From Alkalimonas cellulosilytica (lineage in GTDB: Bacteria > Pseudomonadota > Gammaproteobacteria > Enterobacterales > Alteromonadaceae): a DNA stretch of 64,000 bases. The stretch spans positions 1 to 64,000 of the forward strand of contig NZ_JAUHLI010000011.1 of assembly GCF_036325985.1 (NCBI RefSeq). The letters run 5' to 3'. Shown here one piece after another: positions 49,714-58,292 of this stretch. Made by a program: the position numbers and the translations under genes. Below the pieces are notes generated by a model. The model saw only the letters and a program-made list of their open reading frames with translations. It searched no databases and had not been told where the DNA came from. How positions within the stretch are numbered: the stretch's first letter is position 1; each line of letters begins with the position of its first letter.

Positions 49714-49802
49714 CGTTTTAGTATTCTTCAACAGATTTAAGCAGCTAATTAAGTGAGTCTGATGCAAGCTGCCGCTTCTGAAGTGACTTGATGGACCTTT
49801 CT

Positions 49803-50231
49803 ATGATACGAAAAGCAACACCGGATGACTTTGCTGAGCTGACTGAGCTCTGGTTGCGGGCATCCTGCCAGGCGCATCCCTTTATAGTGGCTGATTTTTG
49901 GCAGCAGCAACAATTGGCGATGCAGCAGCATTATCTGCCGCAGGCCAAAAGTTATGTGTATCAACCTTCACCTGCTGCACCTTTAGCTGGCTTCGCCTCC
50001 GTTGTGCAGCATAAGCTGGCGGCTTTGTTTGTCGCCCCGGAGCAACAGGGGCAGGGCATTGGCTGGGCTTTGCTTACCCATGTGACGCAACTGCAGCCTT
50101 TGCTGGAGCTGGATGTATTTGAACAAAACCTTGATGCACTGCGGTTTTATTACCGCTTTGGTTGTCGCTTGAAAGAACGTGGCCTGCATCCGGAGACACA
50201 GGCCTGGCAGCTGACGCTGGCTTATCCCTGA
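49803..50231 (+). CDS. GNAT-family N-acetyltransferase
   Basis: A 142-residue acetyltransferase. Start IRKATPDDFAELTELWLRAS with CQAHPFI is typical of the YjaB/YiaC-like group. The acetyl-CoA loop appears as LFVAPEQQGQGIGWALLTHV, and LDALRFYYRFGCRLKERGLH is motif B. Substrate unknown. ATG 49803 used; ATG 49791 is possible. Convergent with the PQQ-repeat gene, 1 nt between stops. Confidence 0.88.
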   Translation: MIRKATPDDFAELTELWLRASCQAHPFIVADFWQQQQLAMQQHYLPQAKSYVYQPSPAAPLAGFASVVQHKLAALFVAPEQQGQGIGWALLTHVTQLQPLLELDVFEQNLDALRFYYRFGCRLKERGLHPETQAWQLTLAYP

Positions 50232-50232
50232 G

Positions 50233-51564
50233 TCATTCTTTGGCGGTTAGCAAAGGAAAGCGCAGCAAGACGCCATCGGTACTGGTGATGTACAGCAGGT
50301 GGTTGTGCACGGTTGGCGTTGCCAGAAAACCGCCATTGTGCAGGATACGCTGCATAATGGCGTAGCTATCGTGGCGCCAGTCGTTTTGCACCAGGCGCTG
50401 ATAATCGAAGCGGCCGGTTTCTGCCTGCATCACCTGATAGCTGTCTGCTGTCGCTGTCTCGGTGCGATAACCTTGCAGCAGCTCACCACTGCTGCTATCC
50501 AGCAAAAACATATCACCACGCATACTGGCGATCAGCACCTGGCCGTTGAACACCACAGGGGAACTGAAAGTCCAGACAAAGGTACGGTGGCGCCAGCGCT
50601 CTTGCCCCGTTGTTTTGTCCAGTGCCAGTAACCAGCCACTATCCGAAGTGCCGACATAGAGGCTGTGGTCATCAAACGATGGGGTGCCAACAATCCAGGA
50701 ACGCTCCGCATCGTAACGCCACTGTTTAGCACCCGTCTGAAGATCAAGGGCATACAGGTAGCCATCGCGGGAGCCAATATAAACACGGTCGCCATCCACC
50801 ACCGGACTGGATTGAATACCGAACCAGACTTTTAACTTTTGCTCGGTGTTTGTCTGAAAGCGCCATTGCGCTTCGCCACTGTGTCTATCCAGAGCGTACA
50901 GTGCGCCATCCCAACTGCCAACCAGTACCAGCTCACCCGCCTGCGCCGGTGAACTGTGTACCATCCCACCGGTTTTAAAGGCCCAGCGCATTTTGCCGGT
51001 ATCGGCATCCAGCGCATACAGGTGCTGATCGCTGCTGCCAAAGTACACCACGCCATCGTGAACCAGTGCGGACGACAGGAAGAAATCCCAGGGATCGATG
51101 ACAGGATGATCGGCTTGAATGCCCAGGTAGTTCCAGCCGGCGAAACGCTGTTCCCCTAGGGTGTTAAAGCGCCAGAGCTCGAGGCCGGTGATTAAATCAA
51201 TCGCATAAAAGCTCCCATCCAGACTGAGCTGATAGACGGTGTTGCCATGTACTGCCGGGGTAGCACTCAGGGCACCTCCAGTTGGAAAAATCCACTGAAT
51301 GGCTTTGGTGTGGTGGTTCAATGCATAGAGGTTGCCATTTTCTGAGGCCAGCAACAGGGTATCGCCAGCAATCACCGGTGAGCTGACCACCAGGCCTGGT
51401 AATCTTAGCTGCCAGTCGGGCTTATCCTGCCAACCCTGAATCGAGGCATGAATATAACTGTTACGGTCTGTGTTGTGTTTGAAGCCGCTTTGCTCATTAG
51501 CCGATAGCAGCAAGCTATGGCTCAGCAGGTACAGCGCCAGTAGATAGTGTGTGATTGTTTGCAT
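50233..51564 (-). CDS. Secreted PQQ-binding-like beta-propeller protein
   Basis: A 443-residue protein with a signal peptide (LLALYLLSHSLLLSANEQSG). At least seven propeller repeats with the PQQ/YWTD-like pattern: DTLLLASENGNLYALNHHTK, GVVYFGSSDQHLYALDADTG, ELVLVGSWDGALYALDRHSG, DRVYIGSRDGYLYALDLQTG. The fold resembles BamB or PQQ dehydrogenase domains but no dehydrogenase residues are seen. A structural or adaptor role in the periplasm is likely. Transcribed alone. Confidence 0.88.
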   Translation of the reverse strand: MQTITHYLLALYLLSHSLLLSANEQSGFKHNTDRNSYIHASIQGWQDKPDWQLRLPGLVVSSPVIAGDTLLLASENGNLYALNHHTKAIQWIFPTGGALSATPAVHGNTVYQLSLDGSFYAIDLITGLELWRFNTLGEQRFAGWNYLGIQADHPVIDPWDFFLSSALVHDGVVYFGSSDQHLYALDADTGKMRWAFKTGGMVHSSPAQAGELVLVGSWDGALYALDRHSGEAQWRFQTNTEQKLKVWFGIQSSPVVDGDRVYIGSRDGYLYALDLQTGAKQWRYDAERSWIVGTPSFDDHSLYVGTSDSGWLLALDKTTGQERWRHRTFVWTFSSPVVFNGQVLIASMRGDMFLLDSSSGELLQGYRTETATADSYQVMQAETGRFDYQRLVQNDWRHDSYAIMQRILHNGGFLATPTVHNHLLYITSTDGVLLRFPLLTAKE

Positions 51565-51740
51565 AGGTTGAACTCCATTAGAAGGAGCGGACAGTCTGCT
51601 GGCAGTTGGCGGCTATGTCCTGAAGACCGCCTTAAATCGTGCCTTTAGCTTTCTTAAGGCATGGTTTAAGTGAGCTTCAGGACTATTTATCCGCTCAGGG
51701 TGCATCTTGCAGTGATGAAGATGAACCAAGGTGCCATGCG

Positions 51741-51911
51741 ATGACAAAGCGCTATGCAAGGCTGGCAATCATCTGTCTGGGACTACTAAGTGGGTGTCGG
51801 GCAGGCTGGCATGACCATGTTGCCAGCATGCCGGTAGGGGAAGATGAGAAGGTTTGCACTCTGGGCCCGGTTAAACCGGCCGAGTCGGTGGTGTGGCCGC
51901 TGTTGATGTAA
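51741..51911 (+). CDS. Possible small lipoprotein
   Basis: A 56-residue reading frame starting MTKRYARLAIICLGLLSGCR. The LLSGC lipobox at residues 15-19 predicts lipidation at Cys19, leaving a 38-residue mature part with no known domain. AAGGTG lies about 10 nt upstream. The strong lipobox supports it, but the frame is short. Confidence 0.45.
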   Translation: MTKRYARLAIICLGLLSGCRAGWHDHVASMPVGEDEKVCTLGPVKPAESVVWPLLM

Positions 51912-51975
51912 CAATCCTATGATGTAACAGTAACCAGCCCGGCATCCTGCCGGGCCTGGTTTCCCTGTAATGATA

Positions 51976-52473
51976 TCAACGCTGAGCAGTCAGGCCTTCC
52001 AGTCGGCTGGAAAACTGCTGTAAATTGTGTTGTACCAGTTCGCTGTCGCTTAGTTTGGCGGCACGCTGAAAGTCTTGTTGTGCCTTAGCTAAATCCTGCG
52101 CCACCCAGTGCATCACGCCGCGGTTGCTGAGTGCCAGCGCTTGCATTTCGCGTCGCTCGGCTGCCGAAGCCTGCGCCTGGCTGCGAGCCAGAGTGATGGC
52201 GCGGGTACAGGCCGAGCTGGCACCGCTGATATCGGCCAGCTGGGTATTGGCGACACAAAGCGCCATGGTCCTGGCAAAGGCATCGGTATCGGCTTTGCTA
52301 GTTTGTAAGGTATTCAGGCCTGTTGCCGCATCGCCCTGCTGGATCGCGCTGGCGCCTGGCGTTGTTTCAACAATGGCCATTTGATAAAGGTTACTGGCAC
52401 TCACCAAGCCTGCGTAGCAGGCAAGCAGTAAAGCTGCCACAGGTAAACCAATCATAGAATATTTCGCGTTCAT
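51976..52473 (-). CDS. Exported helical (TPR-like) protein of unknown function
   Basis: A 165-residue protein with a hydrophobic N-terminus (MIGLPVAALLLACYAGLVSA) and a helical mature part resembling two TPR units (LALSNRGVMHWVAQDLAKAQ, QDFQRAAKLSDSELVQHNLQ). Cys pairs at CVANTQLADISGASSACTRA could form a disulfide. Similar proteins are found in Alteromonadales near oxidative genes, but a role is not established. ATG 52473 has GGAGAG upstream. Confidence 0.7.
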   Translation of the reverse strand: MNAKYSMIGLPVAALLLACYAGLVSASNLYQMAIVETTPGASAIQQGDAATGLNTLQTSKADTDAFARTMALCVANTQLADISGASSACTRAITLARSQAQASAAERREMQALALSNRGVMHWVAQDLAKAQQDFQRAAKLSDSELVQHNLQQFSSRLEGLTAQR

Positions 52474-52579
52474 GGTGACTCTCCAGTTGCTGTCAGCCAA
52501 AGGTGCTGACAGCCCTAACTGTAGAGACTACCCTCTAATCCTACAAACGATAAAAAAAAGACCGATGGTTGAGCAAAAC

Positions 52580-53467
52580 TCATCTGTACTGCTCAAAACT
52601 GGCCAGCACCCAGTCAATCAACCACTGGATTTCTGGCCGCTCCGGCTGTTGCCGGTGCTGGATTAGGTAATACTTATCCCGGGTAGTCCAGCTGCCATCA
52701 AACAGAGCGACCAAAGCGCCGCTATGAAACCAGGCCTGGCTGATCGGCATCGGGATCAGCGCAATGCCCAATCCTTGCTCTGCCGCACGCGCCATGCCAA
52801 ACATGCTGTCGAGCTGCAGGATTTGTTTGGGGCGAAAATGCTCGATGCCGGCAAACTCGGCCCACTGATGCCAGGCATGGGGCCGGGATTGATGCAGCAG
52901 CAAGGGCAATTGATTGAGTGCATCTAGCCCCAACCGGCTGCACTGCTCATACAGGCTGGGGTTGCAGGCGGGTTGGTAACTGATGGCAAAAAGCTCATGG
53001 CACAGGGCTGCCTGCGGCGGACTGCCAGAAAGGATAATGGACACATCGGTTGGGCGGCTGGGATCGCTGCGGGTCTTCACGGTATCCACCCGCAAGTTGA
53101 TAGCTGGATATTGCGTCGACCAACCCCGTAAACGTGGCATAAAGAGTTCGCTGGCAAAAAACTCCGGCATACTGATACTGACCTCCTTGCTGCCGGCATT
53201 TTGACTGAACTCGCTGATGGTATGTACCAGCTGCTGCATCACAGGCTGAATGGCCAGATAAAAGCTCTTGCCAGCCGGCGTCAGCTCCAGCGCCCGGGTC
53301 TTTCGTACAAACAGGCTTAGGCCCAAATCCTCTTCCAGTTGCCTGATCTGATGGCTGACCGCCGATGGGGTGATGTACAGCTGTTCGGCGGTATGTTTGA
53401 AACTGAGATTGTCGGCAGCCAGACAAAAACAGCGCAGGCCTCGCAGGGGCGGCAGGCGTGTCGACAT
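52580..53467 (-). CDS. LysR-type transcriptional regulator
   Basis: A 295-residue regulator. N-terminal winged helix: LRGLRCFCLAADNLSFKHTA, EQLYITPSAVSHQIRQLEED, LGLSLFVRKTRALELTPAGK. The effector domain (about 90-295) follows, with a GcvA-like pattern. ATG 53467 is chosen because CAGGAG precedes it; a long upstream extension in the same frame is not a gene. It is separated by 263 nt from the divergently transcribed DsbD/ScsB-like gene, which it may control. Confidence 0.93.
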   Translation of the reverse strand: MSTRLPPLRGLRCFCLAADNLSFKHTAEQLYITPSAVSHQIRQLEEDLGLSLFVRKTRALELTPAGKSFYLAIQPVMQQLVHTISEFSQNAGSKEVSISMPEFFASELFMPRLRGWSTQYPAINLRVDTVKTRSDPSRPTDVSIILSGSPPQAALCHELFAISYQPACNPSLYEQCSRLGLDALNQLPLLLHQSRPHAWHQWAEFAGIEHFRPKQILQLDSMFGMARAAEQGLGIALIPMPISQAWFHSGALVALFDGSWTTRDKYYLIQHRQQPERPEIQWLIDWVLASFEQYR

Positions 53468-53730
53468 TACAAACTCCTGATAGTCATTTGGACAATGGTA
53501 GCCGAAAAGGTACAGCAAGACTTGTGCCTTTCTGTCAGGGCTGTTTTTTTGTTTTAATGTTAAGCAAATTTCGCGTTGTCGGTGCACTCTTTTGGTGCGT
53601 ATCACCGACGTGGTGCAGCCGGGGCTGGTCGTTTTTTCTTGGGGCCTAGTCGCAGAAAAGCCCTGGAGCTTGATCTCCCCCCTGCAGGATGGCGTACACT
53701 GAACTGCCATGTTATTCGATGTGTGACCCC

Positions 53731-55803
53731 ATGATCCGACAGCTACTGATGGTTATATTGTATCTGCTACTTTCCGTGCTGGCAGCAAGCGCGCAGGCAG
53801 TTTCGACGGGCTGGAAGCAGGCACCGCATATACAGGTGGAGCTGGTGAGCTCGCACCAGACGGTTTCTCCTGGCCAGACATTTTTGCTGGCGCTGCATTT
53901 ATTACCGCAAGAGCATTGGCATACTTACTGGCAAAACCCCGGTGACTCAGGGATGCCGACCCAGATCCGCTGGCAACTGCCAGAAGGGGTGACTGTTTCT
54001 GATATTCAGTGGCCAGCGCCACAGGCTTTTTCCATCCCACCTTTGATGAATTACGGCTTTGAAGGCTCCACAGTGCTATTAAGCGAAGTGACCTTACCGG
54101 CTGATTACACCGGTACCGGCTTGCTCGTTAAAGCCGACGCCTCCTGGCTGGTGTGCGAAGAAATTTGTATTCCGGGTGATATGGCGTTTGAGTTGCCGTT
54201 GGCGGTGGCACGCCAGCCGGCAGTGTCAGAGCACCACCGTCCGCTGTTTGAGCAAGGTAAGGCAGCGCAACCGGTGGCTTTGCAGCGGGCTGCTTCCTAT
54301 CAGCTGCAGGATGGCGTGTTTTCGGCAGTGATCGAGTCCAAAGACGATTTGCTGGTGGACGCTTTTTTTGTGGCGGCAACCGATCTGGTTGAGCATGCCC
54401 GTGAGCAGGAGATCAGCTGGCAGGATGGTAGTTTACTGATCCGTCAGCCACAGAATACCTATTTTCATCAGGCACCAGAGCAGATTGAGATTGTGCTGAC
54501 CAGTGGCCCGCAATCCTTTGTGGTGCAAGCGCAGCGGTTGGATGCAGCTGGCGCTGCGCAGGCAGCTGCCGACTTTGGCCTGGCCGCATTTTTACTGGCG
54601 CTGCTGCTGGCGGCGGGTGGCGGCCTGATCCTGAATTTGATGCCCTGTGTTTTTCCGGTGTTGTCGTTAAAGGCCATCAGCCTGGCCAACAACAGTGGCG
54701 ATGCTGCCCGGCAAAAGCGCGACGCCTGGAGTTATACGCTCGGTGTGCTGGCAATGTTCGCTGTGCTGGCTCTGGCGTTAATAGGCTTGCGAGCGGCAGG
54801 TGCTGCAGTGGGCTGGGGCTTTCAGTTGCAAAACCCCTGGCTGGTTGGGGCACTGGCTTACCTGTTCTTTGCGTTGGGCCTGAGTTTATCCGGGTTGGTG
54901 CATTTTGGCAGTCGCTTAATGCAATTGGGATCGAACCTTGGTCAGCAGCAGGGCGCTAAGGGCTCGTTCTTTACCGGAGTACTAGCGGTGATTGTGGCCA
55001 GTCCCTGTACGGCGCCTTTTATGGGCGCAGCCCTTGGCTATGCGGTCACCCAATCGGCCCCGGTGGCCTTGCTGGTGTTTTTAGCGCTTGGCTTTGGCAT
55101 GGCATTGCCGTTCTTGCTATTGGCGTACAGCCGCCGTCTGGCCCGCTTATTACCAAAGCCCGGTGTCTGGATGGATACCTTGAAGCAATGGCTGGCATAT
55201 CCTTTGTATTTAACCACGGTCTGGTTGCTGTGGGTGCTTGGCCGTCAGGCCGGAGTGGATGCACAGGCGCTGGTGCTGGTCGGTTTGGTTTGCCTTGCCG
55301 CTGCACTGTGGCTCTGGGGCCGGCAACAGCTGGGGCAGGGCTTTCGGTTGGCTCCGCAGCTGAGCTGGGTGTTTGCTTTGCTGGCTATCTTACTGCTGGT
55401 GCTGTTGCAACCACAGCAAGGGGCGCAGCAAAGTGCGGAGAACCGGCACTGGGAACCCTGGAGCCCGGCGCGCTTGGCTGAACTGCAAGCGGATCAGCAA
55501 CCGGTGCTGGTGAATATGACCGCTGACTGGTGCATTACTTGTCTGGTCAATGAACGGGTGGCGCTTAATACTGACAGCAGCCGCCATGCACTGACGGACT
55601 ATGGCGTGACCTACTTAAAAGGTGACTGGACGCTTAGAGGCGCTGAAATCCATGCTTATTTGCAACAGTATCAGCGCGATGGTGTGCCCTTGTATGTGCT
55701 GTACTGGCCGGGACAGGAGCCAAAAATTCTGCCACAGATTTTAACGCCAAATACGCTTCGCGATCAGCTGGCGCAGTTGGCAAATGCATCGTCGGGTAGT
55801 TAG
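53731..55803 (+). CDS. DsbD/ScsB-like thiol-disulfide reductase
   Basis: A 690-residue inner-membrane protein that would carry electrons from thioredoxin to the periplasm. Signal peptide, then an N-terminal DsbD-alpha-like domain (about 25-270) with cysteines C142 and C146 (WLVCEEICIPGDM), a multi-pass DsbD/CcdA core with conserved LNLMPCVFPVLSLKAISL and VIVASPCTAPFMGAALGYAV, and a C-terminal thioredoxin fold with C601-I-T-C604 (MTADWCITCLVNERVAL). ScsB-like by N-terminal domain. ATG 53731 starts the signal peptide. Cotranscribed with the redoxin 69 nt downstream. Confidence 0.92.
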   Translation: MIRQLLMVILYLLLSVLAASAQAVSTGWKQAPHIQVELVSSHQTVSPGQTFLLALHLLPQEHWHTYWQNPGDSGMPTQIRWQLPEGVTVSDIQWPAPQAFSIPPLMNYGFEGSTVLLSEVTLPADYTGTGLLVKADASWLVCEEICIPGDMAFELPLAVARQPAVSEHHRPLFEQGKAAQPVALQRAASYQLQDGVFSAVIESKDDLLVDAFFVAATDLVEHAREQEISWQDGSLLIRQPQNTYFHQAPEQIEIVLTSGPQSFVVQAQRLDAAGAAQAAADFGLAAFLLALLLAAGGGLILNLMPCVFPVLSLKAISLANNSGDAARQKRDAWSYTLGVLAMFAVLALALIGLRAAGAAVGWGFQLQNPWLVGALAYLFFALGLSLSGLVHFGSRLMQLGSNLGQQQGAKGSFFTGVLAVIVASPCTAPFMGAALGYAVTQSAPVALLVFLALGFGMALPFLLLAYSRRLARLLPKPGVWMDTLKQWLAYPLYLTTVWLLWVLGRQAGVDAQALVLVGLVCLAAALWLWGRQQLGQGFRLAPQLSWVFALLAILLLVLLQPQQGAQQSAENRHWEPWSPARLAELQADQQPVLVNMTADWCITCLVNERVALNTDSSRHALTDYGVTYLKGDWTLRGAEIHAYLQQYQRDGVPLYVLYWPGQEPKILPQILTPNTLRDQLAQLANASSGS

Positions 55804-55872
55804 TGCCTGGCACTTAATCATGCAGCCAGAGCCGTAGTGGCTGCTTACGTAAACATGAAACGGAGTAATACC

Positions 55873-56475
55873 ATGAAACTGAAGCAACTCTTTAGCGCCC
55901 TGGCGCTGGCTGGTACGGTGACAGCGGTGGCTGCCGCGCCACAAATTGGCGCTCCGGCTCCGGATTTTACCGTGGTCGATAGCCATGGCCAAACCCACTC
56001 ACTGGCCGATTTTGCCGGCAAGAATGTGATTCTGGAGTGGACCAACCACGAGTGTCCCTTTGTCGTGAAACATTACGTCAGCGACAACATGCAGGGACTG
56101 CAGCAGCACTTTGTGGATGCTGATACGGTCTGGCTAAGCGTGATTTCATCCAAGCCAGGCAGCCAGGGCCATGTTAGCCCGGCAAAAGCCAACGAGCTGA
56201 CCGCCAGCCGTGGCGCCCAGCCTGCGGCCGTATTGTTGGATGAAAGCGGCGATATGGGGCGCGCCTTCGATGCCCGTGTCACGCCACATATGTATGTAAT
56301 TGGTGCCGATGGCAACCTGCTGTACATGGGCGGCATCGACAGCATTCCAACGGCCAATCCAGAGGATATTCCAAGAGCGGAAGCCTACCTGGCCAATGCT
56401 GGTAACGAAGTCCTCGCCGGCCAGCCGGTGAGCAAACCAGTCACCCGGCCTTATGGCTGCAGTATTAAGTACTGA
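55873..56475 (+). CDS. Exported redoxin (AhpC/TSA-like)
   Basis: A 200-residue thioredoxin-fold protein with a signal peptide (LFSALALAGTVTAVAAAPQI). Redoxin features: GAPAPDFTVVDSHGQTHSLA, VILEWTNHECPFVVKHYVSD with Cys61 in the peroxidatic position, RVTPHMYVIGADGNLLYMG, and a C-terminal Cys in TRPYGCSIKY that may be the resolving residue. Likely a periplasmic peroxidase or reductant receiving electrons from the DsbD-like protein upstream. ATG 55873 has GGAG 8 nt before. A strong terminator follows. Confidence 0.9.
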   Translation: MKLKQLFSALALAGTVTAVAAAPQIGAPAPDFTVVDSHGQTHSLADFAGKNVILEWTNHECPFVVKHYVSDNMQGLQQHFVDADTVWLSVISSKPGSQGHVSPAKANELTASRGAQPAAVLLDESGDMGRAFDARVTPHMYVIGADGNLLYMGGIDSIPTANPEDIPRAEAYLANAGNEVLAGQPVSKPVTRPYGCSIKY

Positions 56476-56483
56476 TCCCTTTC

Positions 56484-56512
56484 TGCGGTATCAGGAGCCG
56501 CCTGATACCGCA
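56484..56512. terminator. Bidirectional terminator between redoxin and BNR-repeat genes
   Basis: A perfect 12-bp inverted repeat, TGCGGTATCAGG (56484-56495) and CCTGATACCGCA (56501-56512), with a 5-nt loop. It begins 9 nt after the redoxin stop and ends 6 nt before the stop of the convergent gene. Confidence 0.8.
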
Positions 56513-56517
56513 ACGCT

Positions 56518-57414
56518 TTAGACCGTCAGTCTTGCCAAATAAATCCGGCTCTGGCCTTCATGTGACGAGTAGTAGCTGATATAGACTTTACTGCCCAGCA
56601 GCACCATGCCGGCATAGCTGCAGTCGCCGCCGGAGGGCAGGGTCTGCCATTCAGTCAGTTGGCCACTGTGCCGGTCTATCCAGCACAAGCTGGTGCGCAC
56701 TCGGCCATCGTACAGCCGCACACAGGCCAGCAAGCGGCCATCTGGCAGCTCCAGCCACTCGGGTCCGCCGATGCGACAACCAATATCGCGCCAGTCCCAT
56801 TGCTGATAGGGCGGCCTGGCGCGGCCATAAAGGCCATGGTGTGGATCGCGGCGCAGCAAGCATAGCGCGGTGCCATCCGGCTCGAACAACAAGCCACTTT
56901 CGTTGGCGTAACTGCCGCTGTAGCTATCCGGGTGAATCGGCTGGTAATCGCAACCGTTTTGCGTCAGATAGCTGCGGATAAAGTGTGGTTTGCCACATTT
57001 GTAGCCAATGGCCAGCCCTTGCTGCTGGTGCCAGCTGAGCCGCCAGATCCAGATATTGGGCTCGCCAATTGGCACAGCCTTTGACCAGTGCAGGCCATCA
57101 TCCGAAAACCAGGCATAGCTTTGGTGGCTGTGCTGGCTGCGGTCGTGCAAAGCGCCGGCACCATACAGCATCAAGCGGCCATCGGGCAAAATACTGAATT
57201 TGGCATCACGCAAATCCGCCTTTTTGCTCGCGATGACGGTGGTGCTGAGCCAATGCACACCATCGAGCGAGCGCAGGATACGAAACTGGCCGTCAGGGGA
57301 GATATGGGCACTGCCTTCTCTGAACACGCACCAGAAGGTACGGTTAAAATGGATCAGATCGGTAAAGGCATTGTGTGCTGCCTGCTGCCAGATGCACTGA
57401 AGCTGGATGGCCAT
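56518..57414 (-). CDS. BNR/Asp-box repeat protein (sialidase-like propeller)
   Basis: A 298-residue protein without signal peptide. Repeated Asp-box-like turns (ILRSLDGVHW, WFSDDGLHWS) and strands such as DLRDAKFSILPDGRLMLYGA and GPEWLELPDGRLLACVRLYD fit a six-bladed propeller of the sialidase clan. Conserved sialidase catalytic residues (Arg triad, Tyr, Asp) are not obvious in order, so a sugar-binding or hydrolase role is open. GGAG precedes ATG 57414. Downstream on the same strand as the Tsx-like porin. Confidence 0.75.
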   Translation of the reverse strand: MAIQLQCIWQQAAHNAFTDLIHFNRTFWCVFREGSAHISPDGQFRILRSLDGVHWLSTTVIASKKADLRDAKFSILPDGRLMLYGAGALHDRSQHSHQSYAWFSDDGLHWSKAVPIGEPNIWIWRLSWHQQQGLAIGYKCGKPHFIRSYLTQNGCDYQPIHPDSYSGSYANESGLLFEPDGTALCLLRRDPHHGLYGRARPPYQQWDWRDIGCRIGGPEWLELPDGRLLACVRLYDGRVRTSLCWIDRHSGQLTEWQTLPSGGDCSYAGMVLLGSKVYISYYSSHEGQSRIYLARLTV

Positions 57415-57497
57415 GATGTGCTCCGAAATAACCTGGATTGTTCTATGCTAGCAGCTTTTGCGGGCAGCTTCATCGCTGTAACTGCAAACAGCTCGTG

Positions 57498-58214
57498 TCA
57501 GAAGTGCCACTTCATCAACAGATTGATATTGTTTTCGTGGCTGCGCAGTGCCGGGCTGTCGGCAACGCCGAACTTATTGCGCCAGAACACATATTCAATG
57601 CCAAGCCAGAGCTGACTTTCCATGCCAAGATGCGGGCTGGCCAGCCATTTCAGCTGGGGTGTCAGGTTCAGGTTGGCCCGTTGATCGTCACTGCTGCTGG
57701 CCCAGTCCATAAAGCCATCCAGTAAAAACTGCTGGTTGCCGAGCGTAAACGGGTAGGCCCAAACCAGCGTCAGTTGCCAGTTATTGGCGACTTTGTCGTT
57801 GTTACGCCGGTAGACATTGGCCTGAAAAAAACGAAAGCCTGGCACGGCTAAATCCATTCCGGCACCATACAGGTAGTTGGTGGCAAAGCTACTCATCTCA
57901 ATATGACCGGCCAGCAGTACATCCTTGACCGGACCAAACTGGTAGTTGCCACTGGTATTCTTACCTAGGCTAAAACGTGGCTGCAGTTCGGCATAGTTGG
58001 TGCGGGTGCCGTCTTTAAACCGCATATGGTCGAGGAAAAAGAAGTTATCGCCCCAACTGGTATTGGCAGCGTGTTCAATGGTCAACACATGGCGGCTGGG
58101 ATCGCCTAGCCGGTAGTTTTCGCCATAAAGGTACGTCAGCCGAAAATCCTGCCACAACACCTTGGCCTGGGCAGGAAATAGAAACAAACTAAGGCAGATC
58201 AGTACGATGCGCAT
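57498..58214 (-). CDS. Tsx-like nucleoside-channel outer-membrane protein
   Basis: A 238-residue beta-barrel with a signal peptide (IVLICLSLFLFPAQAKVLWQ). Channel_Tsx features: WQDFRLTYLYGENYRLGDPS, LTIEHAANTSWGDNFFFLDH, YAELQPRFSLGKNTSG, FQANVYRRNNDKVANNWQ, and a C-terminal aromatic (INLLMKWHF). Tsx proteins admit nucleosides across the outer membrane. Transcribed before the BNR-repeat gene, perhaps as an operon with an 83-nt gap. Confidence 0.85.
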   Translation of the reverse strand: MRIVLICLSLFLFPAQAKVLWQDFRLTYLYGENYRLGDPSRHVLTIEHAANTSWGDNFFFLDHMRFKDGTRTNYAELQPRFSLGKNTSGNYQFGPVKDVLLAGHIEMSSFATNYLYGAGMDLAVPGFRFFQANVYRRNNDKVANNWQLTLVWAYPFTLGNQQFLLDGFMDWASSSDDQRANLNLTPQLKWLASPHLGMESQLWLGIEYVFWRNKFGVADSPALRSHENNINLLMKWHF

Positions 58215-58292
58215 AAAAAGAACCCACAGAACGCAGATAGGTTGAGTTAAGACCTGGATCGGCGTTCTGGCAAGTTATTTTATGGCCGGGTG

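Noticed and set aside
53467..53710. 81-residue N-terminal extension of the LysR regulator
   Set aside because: The frame is open but lacks conservation, and CAGGAG sits directly before the ATG at 53467.
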